A stretch of DNA of 64,000 bases from Lentinus brumalis (GCA_001792895.1 MARA01000006.1:248001-312000), one strand, 5' to 3'; counted from the stretch's first letter, positions 25,675 to 37,639 are shown. Notes: generated by a model from the letters alone, not told the origin. Program-made: numbers and translations.

Positions 25675-27212
25675 ATGAACGCGATGGGCAAAGAAGACTC
25701 TGCAACCTCGGCGGGAACGCTGCTCGAGACGTTCTCGGGCGCGTTCCAGGGCTGCATCTCCGTCCTCCTCACCCTCCTCGCCGGATACGTTATGGCTCGT
25801 AAAGGATACCTCAACCACCAAACCGTCCGCCATATCTCCAAGCTCTGCACGACCCTCTTCCTCCCATGCCTCATCATCGAAGAGATGGGCCCCGAGCTCA
25901 CCGCGCGCAACCTCTCCAGCGTCTGAATCATCCCGCTCTGGGGCCTAGCGAGCACCCTCTTGGCTCACGCCATCGGGTACGCCGGGAAACGCGTCATGAA
26001 GCTCCCGTACTGGACCGTCGTCGCGTGCGGCCGCCCGAACTCAAACGCGCTGCCCCTCCTCTTGTTGCAGTCGCTCGAGCATACGGGTGTACTAGACGTG
26101 CTATCCAAGGATGGCGAGAGTATCAGCGCGACCCTCAGCCGGGCAAAGTCTCTCATCCTGCTGAATGCCATCGTGCAGCAAACGTTCACGTTCCAGCTCG
26201 CTCCGGGCATTATGGCGCGCGACGATGGGCACAAGGACGACGATGACCCAGAGAGTCAAGACAGGCTGCGCCCCGGCCCGGGAAGGCTGACGTCGGTGGT
26301 GCAAGATTCTGAGCGCGTTGGCTTGCTGCACGACTACGGCGACTCCGATGCAGACGAGACCCGGGCCGGAGAGAGTGCATATACGCGTGCCGTTGGCGCC
26401 ATCATCGACCAACCAGACATCCATTGGCCAGAGCGACTCAAATTCCTCGAGAAGCCCGTGAACAAGGCCTGCAGTTTCGTGAGCCCAGTGCTCCTGGGTG
26501 CAATTATCGCCTTGATTATAGGAGTGAGTTCTAGGCCTGCTCCTGCTATAACAAACTCTTGACCGTTGTTGCGTAGATTACCCCACCACTGCACCGAGCT
26601 ATCCTGGATGAAGACGGCCCTTTGTACAGTAGTATCCTGCAGAGTATCGAGAACCTCGGAGAACTCTTGTACGTGCAGTGTAGATGCCTCAGTACAGGTG
26701 CACTGACATGAGAACAATGTAGCGTTGTGCTTCAAACATTCACAGTCGGCGCGGAGCTCGCCATCGTCAAATCCTCGAATCCGGGAGTGCTCTCCACCTC
26801 ATGGATCCTCTTCGTGCGCTTCATCATCATGCCCGCGGTATCGCTGCTCTTCGTGTGGGCCACAGCGGGGCGTGGCCTATACGTCGACGATAAACTCGTC
26901 TGGTGAGTGATACCTTACCAACTCTGTACTTATTGTAGTTCGCTTACCGCCGATCATCATCCAGGTTCCTACTGGTTCTCATCCCATCTGGACCATCTGC
27001 TATGCTCCTGGTCAGTGTCGCCGAGATGGTGGACATCAACCAGGGAGCGATTGCTGGCTACCTCACCGCCGCGGTATGTGCTCAGTATTGATGTTCGCTG
27101 TAACAACCTCAGCTCACACGCATGTGTGCAGTATTTCTTCTCTCCTCTCATGGCCGTGGTGTGTTCGCTCGGCCTGTCCGTCGTCACCAGCGCGGCCCAA
27201 CGTATCTCGTGA
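25675..27212 (+). pseudogene. Auxin efflux carrier (AEC)-family transporter with an in-frame TGA
   Basis: AEC proteins are ten-TM transporters; the fungal members are ER or vacuolar, with poorly known substrates. Start MNAMGKEDSATSAGTLLETF, then TM segments (GCISVLLTLLAGYVMARKGY; a second around KLCTTLFLPCLIIEEMG). The frame then hits TGA at 25924-25926 between NLSSV and IIPLWGLASTLLAHAIGYAG. Homologous sequence goes on at once in the same frame (GRPNSNALPLLLLQSLE; a hydrophilic loop of about 110 residues; VNKACSFVSPVLLGAIIALI). Later exons add ITPPLHRAILDE, FVVLQTFTVGAELA, VWFLLVLIPSGPSAMLLVS and IAGYLTAAYFFSPLMAVVCS. TGG to TGA is the simplest reading. No GT-AG intron of sensible length removes it: the only candidate is 28 nt and shifts the frame. 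It is either a null allele, a readthrough codon or a sequence error. Confidence 0.8.
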
Positions 27213-29207
27213 TCCTATTTCATCATTATCTTTCCAGATTCAAGCATCGCTGTCTCAATCTTTCCCAGTCATTTTGCTCATCGTGGATTCGGACGGACTC
27301 GCACATACTGTAGACACGTATTCTATGTCTAATCATTTTCGCATACACGATATCCAACCATGTAGTTGCAGACAAGCACAGTCGAACGATCGATAGACAC
27401 GTAGCAAATCCCGCACTAACGTCAACCGTCCCGCATCTCGTACACAGAATGAGATTCGTATCTGGCTCCCATGCGCACCACATGCATACAGCCTCCTGAT
27501 AGCGTTCGGTGCTTCCTTGTCGTCGCGCGGCGGAGCTAGATTTCCGCGACGTGACCGCATTGATGACAAGCCTGAGGAGATGGCGGCCGCACGGGAGGCC
27601 GCTGTACGTGTCCGCTGCATTCAGCGGAGCTGCACCTGACGCCTGAAACCGAGACGCGATGAAGACGAAGGCGATGTCGCAAGGATCCAGCATGCTGGCT
27701 GGGAGTTCGGATTGCAGGACCTAGACCGAAAGGAAGGGCGAAGCACGGGAAGCGCAGAACAAGCTTGCATTCCGTCCACGGGTCCACCGCGAACGTTGTG
27801 CGGAGCGGCAAACGCGAGGCGGAACGCAGGACGGTGATCCCGGGCGTTCGAAGTATATTGAGGGTGTTCACCGTGGTCGATTCCCTTGGGATGGTGCAAA
27901 CTAGAAGGCGAGCGTAAATTGCGAGATGCGAGAGAAGGCCGCAAATTTTGCAAGAGGTGGGCAGTTGGACCGCGGATACCGGGCGTAGCTCGCACATAAG
28001 CGCATCGCGGTTCGACGTTCGTTGACTTGTGCCAGAGATGGTTCGGGTATTGACCTAACCAGGTTGAACGTGCCGCGGAGGCTTTTGACGTCGTGCGGCA
28101 TCATATAGGCGAGGTTCGATTATATTGCGAGGTTGTGCAAGGGAATCGCTCCACCGGTCTGGGGTCCTCTGGGGTTGGAAGTCCGACGGGCTCGTGAACG
28201 TAATTCTGTGCCTGGGTGTTGTTGTGCGGCTTCACTGCGGTGACATGTATGTTCTCGTACGTTTCTGACGAACGGCGTATATGTCAGAGGGCTCCGGTAG
28301 GTGGTAGCTCGCGTATCACCTCTGCTACGGGCTAGAGTAAGAGCTCCGTCATGGGCAAGCAAGACAGCCCATAGGGTTTAGTACTTACACGGCGACCGCG
28401 AATCCCGAACAAGAACCAAGGCTCCCATCACACGGTGGCGGCCGAAGACGAACGAGTTGGGAGTGGCTCTGGGAGAAGCACCATTTGGGTTACGCGTATT
28501 ATATGAACGCGTCAGAACGCCGTCAGGTGCGAGCCCGAAGTCGCGACTCGCGACCCCCGTTCTGTCCCGCGACGCGGTGAACCCTGGCCTAAGAACCCTG
28601 CCCCCAAAGCTATTCGTGGGCGCGCGACGACGAGGGACAGTCATGTGGCCGAAGGTGCGGAAGGTGTGGGAGCACGGTGCCGTTACAAGGCTGCGAGGGG
28701 GTTGGTGGGTTGATGACAACAGAAGGTGGATCGTTTTCCATGGACCTTATGGCGAGAGGCAAGGCGATAGCTGGTGGATGTGTGAGGCCGCACCAGGATG
28801 GGCGGACAGCGAGAGCAGCAGCGAGTCTCTGGGGATGATGTGCATCGTCCTCGAAGGGTGAGGGAGCTAATCAGGCGTGGGCGATATGACGATCGCAGCT
28901 TATTGTCGAGCGTAACAGGGCCGGAGGATATAACCTTGACGCCACAAGAAGGAGATACACGCACGCCGAGACAGCGAACGGTGCGTGCTGGGGTCGAGGG
29001 CGAGTCTGTCTGTACGTTCGCGAATCCGAAGCGGGGGACGAGGAGGACGCGACCGCACGCACCGTGGCGGTCAGCTGCCGGGGCGGAGTTTTGCACGTAA
29101 TTTTGGCAAGGTTTGGGTTATTTTCCGCGATAACGGCTGGGTGGGCCGTGTAAGTAAAGGCAGGCCCCGGCGTCCCGCCTTCGTTGCGCCCGTCCCCTCC
29201 GTCCCCC
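27213..29207. other. 2 kb region with no supported gene
   Basis: Only short open frames on both strands; the longest, near 27226-27693 (minus), 28378-28719 (minus) and 28457-28861 (plus), have no recognisable motif, plausible splice set or neighbouring homology. It may be the long upstream region of the transcription factor, or hold a non-coding or orphan gene I cannot recognise. Confidence 0.4.
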
Positions 29208-32124
29208 ATGATGTCGCTGTCGCCCACGACGTCGACCTCGAACTACGACGACCAGCCAAACGGCAAGCGAAGGCGCACCCAGAGCTTCAGCACGAACGCG
29301 AACGGCAGCGGCGGCCGGACCGAGATGGCGTCCCCACAGGACCATAACGTGTCCTCCCCGTCGCACATCCCGAAGCGGGGCGCGCGGGCCTGCACAAACT
29401 GCCGCAAGGGCAAGAACAGGTGTGAGGGCGAGGTGCGTCTCTCTCCATCACCGCCATCGCACCGCGGGCCTGACTGTAGCCCCCGTCCCGTCTCCCGTCT
29501 GCCCGCCCACCCGCCCGGCCCGGGCTGCTCTCTGCCAGGCTCCGTGTCGTCGATGCCAACTGAGCGGCGCGGTCTGTGTGTTTGAGAAACCAGAGAAGAA
29601 GAATGTCCAGGCGTTGTCCTCTGCTTCCGTCGAGTGAGTCTTCCTCCGCTGAGCCCGCCCCTCTCTCCCGCCTGCCATGTCCAGCCCCTGCTCATGCCCC
29701 ATCCACCACCTCCCCCACCCACAGGCGTCTCTCCCGCCTCGAGGGCCAGTACCTGGTACGTGCTGTCGACCCACAACCACATCGCGTGTCCCCGGCTCAC
29801 GGGACCGTCGTGCAGGTCATGCAGAGCCAGATGATTGGCATGCAGTCCTCCCTCGACCGCATCCTCTCCGCTATCCAGAGCCAGGGCCAGAACCAGAGCC
29901 CCCGGTCGTCCAGCATCCCGTCTACCCCACCGGCTCCCGCGACAGCCCTATCTTGTCAGGTCCGTTGCCTCCCATTCGCACCCATTCCGAGATGTACAAC
30001 TCGCCCCAAGGAGAGGGGCCGTCTCGTCCCAGGGCGTTCCCACCGCTACCCGGCTTCGCCCCGCCGGTGCGTACACGCGTCTTCCTCGGTTCGCGTCTCC
30101 GTCTTGGCTGATATACAGCCGCAATTTAGCCCCATAAATATGCGACGTATGGAATCGTGCCCAGCACGGCGCCGTCCTCGGATGACGAGTCTGAGGACAC
30201 GCTTCCCCGCTCTACCCTCAACGCCCCTATCGAAGCTCTGCAAGGTCTCGCCAACGCGGCGGCAGAAGCCGCGGCCGCCCCATCTACTTCACCTCCGAGG
30301 CAGGTGGTTACCAAGTGCCCGGTAAATGTCCGCTGATGGTCGTGTCCTAGGGTGAAGAAGCGGAAGCGGGCTGAACCCACTCCTCGCAATGCATTCCCTC
30401 ATGTCGTCGAGAAGGTAGACAACTTTGTCCGCTAATCTATCCCCAGAGACTTACCAGTCCGCGTTAGGGACTTGTCTCGGACACCGAGGCTCGCGAGCTC
30501 TACCACATGTGAGCTCCTCTTGATTGGCAGTCCGACGCGTAACTCACGTCTAGCGTAGATTCTTCTCCGGCTGCCACATCTTCATCCCCGTCTTCGATCC
30601 GTCCTACGACACTTATGAGGGGCTCATGGAACGGTCCCCTTGGACGTTCGACGCGATTCTGGCGGTAGCGGCGAAGATCCGGAGCGGGACCGGCCCGCTC
30701 ATCCCTGCATTCTACAAGTGTCTTGAGGAGGCGCAGGGTATTGCGCGGTCGTCCCTTTTCGGCCCGGTGGTGCGCAAGGAAGCCGTCCAGGGGATGCTCC
30801 TGCTCGCGGCTTGGAGCACCAACGGGTGGCTCCCCAGCGGCCACGCGATGCGCATGGCCCTGGACCTGGGGCTTCACCGTGCACTCGAGAAGCTTGCGGA
30901 CGATGGTGGAAAGAAGCGCAGCGAGGAGGAGGAGCGGAATCTTGGTGCGTGCCTGGTAGAAGTGCTTCCATGGGTATGTAGAATCTGCTAACCATGTGTC
31001 CTGGTACAGTGGTTTCCGCTCGCATATGGTTGTGCCTGTACTGGTTTGACCACCAGATGAGCCTGGGGACCGGCCGGCCGATTGTGCTCCGCGATGAGAG
31101 TTCTATCAGGCACTGCCGTCTGCTGCTCTCACATCCCATGGCGTCTCCGACGGATGTAAGACTGGTTTCCCAGGTGGAGTTAATAGCACAGAAGAGTAAG
31201 AGTTTGGACCGACCCCTTGGCGCAGTATCGCTGACAGAGGTTTCATCAGCGCAAATCTACGAAACCCTATCCCCACTCAACGGTCAGGTCAATCACAATA
31301 CGCTCGCATTTATCCGGCGAGCGAACATCGCCCTGGACAAGTGGTGGAACGACTGTGATGACCTCCACAGTAAGTACCTCTTCTTCGGTCTCTAGACCGC
31401 GCTGACCATCCAATCAGGACAAACCATGGACGAAGAGGCGCTTCCGCGAAAGATCCTCGTCGGCGAGCTGCACTATGCCAAGTTATGGCTCGTCTGCGTT
31501 GCACTCCGCGGCGTCTCCTGGGACAAGATGCCCTTCGAGCAGCGCGAGCTCGCCTTCCAAGCGAAAGACGCCGCCTCAAATTGTCTTTCAAACCTGCTCG
31601 ACTCGCCCACTTACCGTGCCGCGCTGCGCTACGCCGTGCACGACACGCTCGTCATGGCAGCCTTCTCGGGCCTGTTTCTGCTCAAGATGGCGAACCTCTT
31701 CCCCGCCGAGCTCGACCTGGGCGCGATCACCATCCAGGTCGAGCAGCTTGCGCAGCTCCTCTCCGACGTCGCTGCCGAGCGCTACGCCCTCACCCTTCGC
31801 ATCATGCTCGCCAACCTCCGCCGCAAGGTCGGCCTCACCGCCGCGGGCATGCCGCCCCTTCCTCCGGGTGCGGACGCGATGATGGGCCAGCCCTCGTTCA
31901 TCGACCCGAGCATCGCGCCCCCGCCGCCGTTTACGGAGCAGGAGCTCGGGCCCTGGGCGCACGACCAGCGCATCTTCCACCCGAGCTCGATCCCGCTGTG
32001 GCTCCAGGAGCAGAGCCTCACGGACCTCGGCCTCCCGATCAACGGCTCCGATGGCATCTTCCTCCAGATGGGCCACCCGAACGGCTGGATGGGCGACTTC
32101 CCGCAGATCCCCGAGGCGTGGTAG
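29208..32124 (+). CDS. Zn2Cys6 (GAL4-type) transcription factor with fungal-specific TF domain, apparent frameshift
   Basis: A nuclear DNA-binding regulator. ATG at 29208 opens MMSLSPTTSTSNYDDQ, then a basic patch (NGKRRRTQ). The binuclear zinc cluster is split by an intron: RACTNCRKGKNRCEGE plus APCRRCQLSGAVCVFEK gives all six cysteines. A short coiled coil follows (RLSRLEGQYL, SQMIGMQSSLDRILSAIQSQ). A low-complexity linker leads to the middle-homology domain (FFSGCHIFIPVFDPSYDTYE, WSTNGWLPSGHAMRMALDLG, RIWLCLYWFDHQMSLGTGRP) and a C-terminal tail ending QIPEAW at 32124. In the linker, the frame that encodes the coiled coil (up to about 29960) differs from the frame that encodes GPLPPIRTHSEMYNSPQ and everything after. 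I find no GT-AG intron that joins them, so a 1-nt indel is likely. Target genes are unknown. Confidence 0.8.
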
Positions 32125-34148
32125 TTGTCCTGTTTCTCTCTCTTCACAAATTCAACGTTTATATTGTGGTAGTTTTCCGATCTATGCAACTTAACAACAC
32201 CTCCGGCTTGGCGACTCCGGCTGCACGCAACTTCTCTCTTGAGGACTGAGGATCGTGTACGCATCTGCTTGCTTGTGCTGCTGAAAAATAGGATGTACGA
32301 TCTGGATCCATTGGGGGTGGCGTACTGTATACTAGTTAGGTCTCAAGCTCAAGTCCTGTCTGAAGTACGTTGCTGTGTGCTTACTTGCGTTGTCTGTACT
32401 GAGTACATATACGTCCGCATCGTCACTGCATTGCGCAGGTAGACGATCCGGTTGTCAATGTACTCGAGCTGCTTTGAGTGCACCCGTCGTGCATATGTCC
32501 ATAAGATACGCGCTTCAGCTGTTGACGCGCTCGTAACGGCTTAGCGGTCCCTGTAAGTCAGTGGCACGCTTCGAAGTACAGCTGCGACGTACTTGATCAC
32601 GCCGTGCTTTTTGTTCCCATCAGCTTGAAACCGCTGCTCATCTTTGTGACCTGCAGATCCCTGCAATGGATCACTGAGCTGGTATCAAGCTGGGATCCAC
32701 TCAATGGGCCAGTGCAGGGGTACAGATCATTGAGAAGGACGTTACTGTACCTACGGTGTCCTCTTCTTCGCAGAATGCGTCGTCAAGAACAACGAGGTGG
32801 ACGCGGACATTCTCAAGGAAGGCGATACACGCAGCATCCGAAAGCTCCCCCGACGCATCGCGCGCCCCAGAAGTATACCACTGCTTCAAGTTCTCCTGGA
32901 ACCGCATGCAAACCTTGTCACGGAGCGTTTCAAACGACCTACTGTGGACACTTGTATCAATGACGCTGCCAGCGAGAATGGATCACACAGCCCCGCTTCG
33001 ATATGACCTGTCGTCTCCGACGCCCTCCCCTGGCCTTTCGCCCTCCCGCCGAAGGACCGTCCACTCCAATGCAAGGCGACTCCGGACGTGCAAGAAGGGG
33101 CTTCGCACCATCACCACTTCGGCATAGCCTCCACGACAGCACCGCACTACAGCTACACATCAACTATGTGTGGTTAAGTTCCAATGCCAGCTCTCAGATT
33201 GAGATTTTGACGGAAGGATAGGATTCGGACAAATTTCAGACCCACGTACCAGGACAGCTCGTCCCTCGAGCCTCTCGGGAAACTGGCCGTCGCGACTCAC
33301 AGTCGCCGAGAGAGTTCCCGAGCTAGTGAGTACTGGCGTTACCCGGACCGCTTTCGTACTTACCATAACCGGGATTCGTTACTTATCGCCCACCGCCACC
33401 CGCCCAGCGGTTCTGCTCTCTTCGCATCGCACAACCAACGACACCGTCCACTGGTAGCCAATGATTGGTCAGTGTACTCGCCCATCGCGCGGGCTGCGAT
33501 ATGGCGAACTCGAACAGTCGCTGGCTACGCAAATCGAGCGCTGAGCATCATAAGTCAGAAGTTTGCCGCCGGAACACAGCTACGACAGCGGCAGCTCTTC
33601 AAGTTTCGGGCAATTATATGTGGAAGTAGGAGCGAAATGTTCTGCAAAGTTGGTAACACACGAAAGCGAATGTGCGAGCCAAATTGACCAAGTCCTTAGA
33701 AAGTATCGTCGCTACTGTTGGACGTTGAGCATCGCATGCTGATTCAACGACCCCCGACGCCGATCGGAGCAAGACGAAAGTCCGCATCCAATCTTCTACA
33801 TCGCGACGTCCCGGATTCCACTCGGGGCGAGCAGGGACTTACCAATCTGATTACTGATGCATTCTACACAACGTGAGTAAGTACAGTGGATGCTGTCAGC
33901 CGGATCTCCTCCAGGCTCCAACTCTCCTCCTGAGTGTTACGACAACATTGTATGGAGATCAATGTTCAGCGTTCTTCTAAGCACCGCGGTGCAGCGGACA
34001 TAACCGGGTAGACCATCGCCGTGCATCATCATGGGATGCGGCCTCACGTTTCACTGGCATGCTGTGACTCATGCCAGACAGATAAATACCTACGGATTTC
34101 GTTGAATGTGAGCAGCTCTCCCTACTTCGCTAACCTAGTTTCTCCATC
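32125..34148. other. 2 kb region: a kinase-like relic, otherwise empty
   Basis: Apart from the decayed fragment at 32750-33130, I find no coding signal. A TATA-like GATAAATA at 34081 sits 68 nt before the MIF start. Confidence 0.45.
32750..33130 (+). pseudogene. Relic of a kinase-like gene (N-lobe part)
   Basis: Read in shifting frames, this stretch resembles the pseudogene at 37640-38499: VVKNNEVDADILKEGDT against VVKFSEAGILNEGDT, AASESSPDASRAPEVYHCF against AASKSSPGAPPVPQVYDCF, and CINDAASENGS against AWINGAASEAES. Frameshifts and stops are frequent, and no start or catalytic loop remains. It is clearly a dead duplicate of the same family. Confidence 0.65.
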
Positions 34149-34745
34149 ATGCCCTTCCTTGAACTGAGGACCAATGTTACTGTCGAGGACCCGAAGGCCT
34201 TTTGCCTCCAGTTCTCCAAGGTGAGCATCAGTCTTCTGCGAAATCGACCCACCAGTAAGGGGTCCTGACGGCCACGGCACTTTCTCAGCTCGCTGCTGAA
34301 GTTCTCGGAAAGCCTGAAACTTATATTTCCGTCCACCTCGACCAGGGGAAGCCCTTGACTTTTGCGGGGTCATTCGAGCCTGCCTTCCTGCTCACCATTG
34401 TATGTCTGCCCTTCCGGAGCATCCATCCACCGTTAGCTCACCGGTCTTGCAGATGGGCCTGGGCTTCACCGAGGAGGGGAACTCGCAAATTGCGAGTGTA
34501 GTATTCAAGTTCCTGAAGGAGAAGCTTAACATCCCCGGGGACCGTGGCTACATGTATGCCCTCCAGTGGGCACGTTCTGCATCTGAGTGCTCATTTGCGT
34601 CCTCCGCAGTCACTTCATTGACCCGGGTCCCCATTGGATCGGGTAAGTGCCATCATGGCTACAAACCCTCATGCAGTCGCTGAAAGAATCCGGTGGCACT
34701 TGCAGCTTCAACAACACCACTGTTGCCCAATTCAGGAAGCAGTGA
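34149..34745 (+). CDS. MIF: Macrophage migration inhibitory factor (MIF)-like tautomerase
   Basis: A tautomerase-superfamily protein of about 115 residues that should form a trimer. After removal of Met the protein starts with Pro (MPFLELRTNVTVEDPKAF), the catalytic base of MIF and 4-OT enzymes. Exons then give LAAEVLGKPETYISVHLDQG, LTFAGSFEPAFLLTI, MGLGFTEEGNSQIASVVFKF, LKEKLNIPGDRGYI, HFIDPGPHWIG and FNNTTVAQFRKQ. These align along the whole of animal MIF (KPPQYIAV, FGGSSEPCAL, RVYINYYD, VGWNNSTFA). There is no signal peptide, as in MIF. Five exons; the splices around YI, HWIG and FNN are in frame. Many Agaricomycetes carry MIF homologues; the natural substrate is unknown. It is convergent with the aspartic protease (280 bp). 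Confidence 0.9.
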
Positions 34746-35025
34746 AGGAGAGGTCATTGAATGGCAATATATAAAACCGATCGCTTTATCTCACCGAACA
34801 CCGAGCGAATGCATCGTCTTGCGACTATTACATGGTCTGTGGTGATCAAGACTCACCTTGTGCTGGGTCGATGATACAGGTACGGTTTACCGAGATTAGC
34901 AGCGTGCAATTGACCTCGAGAGACGATGATGGATGGATGTATTGAGCAACATCATGCCAGACGATGCATACACAGGAGAGGTCCCCGGGACCCGAGTACA
35001 AGGACGACACAGGCTCTCGCACTCT

Positions 35026-36485
35026 CTACTTGAGACTGGCGAAGCCAACAGCGTTCTGATCAAACGAGAACACAGAGTAGACGTTCTTCATGAAGCTGCA
35101 CAGGGTTCGTCAGCATTCGGCATCTGCCAATACGGGGCGAGTCAGCTCACCTGTCACCGACGAGCCAGACGTCCTTGCCGAGGCCGAGGTCGTGGCCAAG
35201 AATAGCCCCAACGCACTGCGTGCTCTTGCTGCTAACGCGTCCGAGGTTCATGTTGGCCGCGGAGATTGTCCAGCTCTTGCCGCCCCAGCTGAACGCGACG
35301 TTAGAGGGAACGGCGTTGCACGGGAATGTGTAGAAGCCAGTTTTCGAGTCGTACACTTGCGACCCGGGTATGCTCTTGTAGAACGTCGCAACTTGGCTGG
35401 GAGGGCCGTAGATGAGCGTCGTGCCCGAATCGATGATCGTCTGGATGTTAGAAACCACCGCCTGTCATCGTCATCGATCAGTGTTTGCTCTCGGCTTCAA
35501 GCACCAGACGGGAGAGTCGCGTACCTTGGAGCCGACCAGGACCTTTGCGGTGTTTCCGCTGCCGATCTGCCAGAACCCAGAGCCAGTGACGGAGTGGTAC
35601 TCGATCGAGCCCGTGTAGAGCTTCGAGTTCGTACCGCCGAGGTAGAGCTCCGAGCCAGACTTGGCGAGCTTGAACGCGAACACCCCGGCCTTCACCGTGC
35701 CTTGCGCCTTGGCGCTGTTGAAGAACGGATTCTGGCGGAACTGCGAGAGCGCGGGGTACGCCATGCCCAGAATGCCATCCATCTTCTCGCCCGCAAACGA
35801 CGACGACAGCTGGGTGACGGGCGAGAAGTACTGGCCCTTCGCGGTGACTCCTGCGACGGTGACGGTCTCCGTGTACACAGGGCCCGAGACGGACGAGCCG
35901 TCTCCGTATGAGATGGAGAACTGGCCTGACTTGCGCGCGGAAGTGGTGGAGGCCTTGCCGTCGTACTTGTGCTTGCCATTGCACGTGGAGCTCGTGCAGT
36001 TGACGGAGGGCACCCAGAGATCCGACGAGCCGGTGTCGAAGTCAATGTAGAACGGCTGCTTGTTGCTGCCAATGGAGATTGGGCCGGCCCAATACACATC
36101 GTTTCCCTCGTCCGTGAGGGACTCGGCTTGGCGCGCCGCGAGACCAGTGAGGGAGGTAGTAAGGTTGGCGACGGGGCGAATGTGTGCGCCCTCGTTGAAC
36201 GCTTGTACGCCCTCGTTGCGCTCCAGGTTCAGAAGGTTGCGGCGGTGCTTGCTAGAGGACGCAAGTTGATGAATTCCGGGAGTGAGCGAGGCGAAATGAT
36301 ACCAGACTTACTTGGAATCGCGGACAACCTGCTCAAGCGCGCCAGTGTGGTCGAACGACCCGTCGTCCTTAGTGAGCGTGTTGCGCTTCTCGATGGCAAC
36401 TGCAGTGCCAAGTCCCCCGACCAGCGGGGTTGCAGAGGCGGACATAACGAGGGCCAAGGTAATCAAGCTGCTCTTGATGAACATG
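35026..36485 (-). CDS. Secreted pepsin-type aspartic protease (polyporopepsin-like, family A1)
   Basis: An acid endopeptidase made as a prepro-protein. Minus-strand start MFIKSSLITLALVMSASATP is a signal peptide, and a propeptide of about 85 residues follows (KRNTLTKDDGSFDHTGALEQ, HRRNLLNLERNEGVQ). The mature enzyme begins around DEGNDVYWAGPISIGSNKQ. Active-site aspartates are in DFDTGSSDLWVPS and TIIDSGTTLIYGPP; the flap Tyr is in SISYGDGSSVSG. ILGMAYPALSQFRQNPFF and VGAILGHDLGLGKDVWLVGD are conserved pepsin parts, and the last exon gives FMKNVYSVFSFDQNAVGFAS. Four exons, about 410 residues, the normal size. It resembles the milk-clotting polyporopepsins of Irpex and relatives. A minus-strand TATA motif lies near 36590. 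It looks intact and active. Confidence 0.95.
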
Positions 36486-36589
36486 ATGGAGAAGTGTATG
36501 TTCAATATGGGTGTGGGAGTGGGTGCGCTGTGGAAGTGGGTGCTGGTTCGATGCTTCCAAGTCGTCGAGGCGAGCGTGGTTATATGCTG

Positions 36590-36594
36590 CTCGA
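36590..36594 (-). promoter_or_regulatory. Candidate TATA box for the aspartic protease
   Basis: Minus strand reads CATATAACC here, about 105 nt upstream of the ATG at 36485. The frame is open upstream of that ATG, but translation starting there would bury the signal peptide, so the inner ATG is preferred. Confidence 0.45.
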
Positions 36595-36959
36595 CGTACA
36601 TCCGATCCGTCGGATAGAAACAGGCAAGACTGACGGGATGTGAGTGGAGCTGGGATCCCGCGGTCCATTATTGCAGTATATCCGGAAGGAATATCATGCA
36701 TTCGCGCGGAGGACACTGCACAGGCCGGATTTGAATGGTTAGTCGATCGCTATGTAAGTGAGCTCCCTGCAGTACCGGACCTTGACGGCGTTGATTGCAA
36801 TCGTGACTAAGGGGCACCACCTCTGGCTGTGTTCGTAACTCGTTGGAGACGCTTGTAGGTTGTGTGCACCTATGCCCGCACCACCAGAATTCAGATCGCG
36901 GCCACACAGTGTTGACCGGCAAAATATCAGATCATAACACACCACTTCGCCAGTCGGCG

Positions 36960-37260
36960 TATGCGGCCCTTCGTCGTACGCGCAATCGGAGACTTCCGCC
37001 CGTCAGGCTCGTGCAGAACGAGGAAGAGCCGCTGATGCTGGCCAACGACTACCGAACACAGCCTTTCCTCATTGACTCTGAGATTTGAGACGCTGCGGGT
37101 GCCTCACTGGCATAGACGCGGACTTCGGCGGTGTCAGTGTGCTGCAGCGGTCGTTCGTCAGCTTTACACTACAAGCAATCCAAAATTAGTGCTCCACCCT
37201 GGGTTCAGTGAACTGGGAACGGACAAGGAATGGACCGTTGTTGTCGCAACGATGCGTGCT
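36960..37260 (+). pseudogene. Relic of a kinase-like gene (catalytic-loop part)
   Basis: The DNA parallels 38206-38460. The piece coding FLIDSEI, then a stop, then degraded sequence that still reads close to the TTTCGGCGGT..CAGTG..CTCGTTCGTCAGCT stretch of the other copy, is the remains of HRDIKPHNFLIDPETLR...LIDFGG. The HRD triplet itself is gone and several stops intervene. Limits are approximate. Confidence 0.5.
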
Positions 37261-37639
37261 GCCAGGTGCTGCCACGGAATCAGACCTAGACAGACGCCGG
37301 ACCAGCGCTTACGTTTGCGGGCCGTCGGAGAAAGCCGAACTCAACTACTCAAACCCAAACCACTGCGTGCAGCCACTCAGGAGGCTCCTTCCTGACTTCA
37401 CGCCACCCGCGTCTGCGGTCTTGCTTCCAGTGCAATTGAGTCGCTTGTACAGCCAGACATGGCTCTACGTGCGTGAGCGTCTCGTTCGCTTCACATTGTT
37501 GCCCAACATCGTGATACATCATACAGTAGCACTTAAGTATCCAGATTCGTCCCTCAACGTACCCCTCACTTCGTATTAAGCAACCGTTGTTAGTAACTGC
37601 ACTTTCGCGGTACAGACCACTAAGAAGGACTTCACCGCG

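Noticed and set aside
25921..25948. Possible 28-nt GT-AG intron that would remove the TGA in the AEC transporter
   Set aside because: Too short for a spliceosomal intron here, and its removal shifts the frame away from the conserved sequence.
28457..28861. 134-codon plus-strand frame with several Trp residues
   Set aside because: No family match or splice partners; coding status cannot be supported.
31485..32249. 254-codon plus-strand frame in a second reading frame
   Set aside because: Arg/Ala/His/Pro-rich shadow of the last exon of the Zn2Cys6 factor.
35090..36643. Long plus-strand frames over the protease gene
   Set aside because: Antisense shadows of the aspartic protease, whose minus-strand frame has DTGSS and DSGTT.
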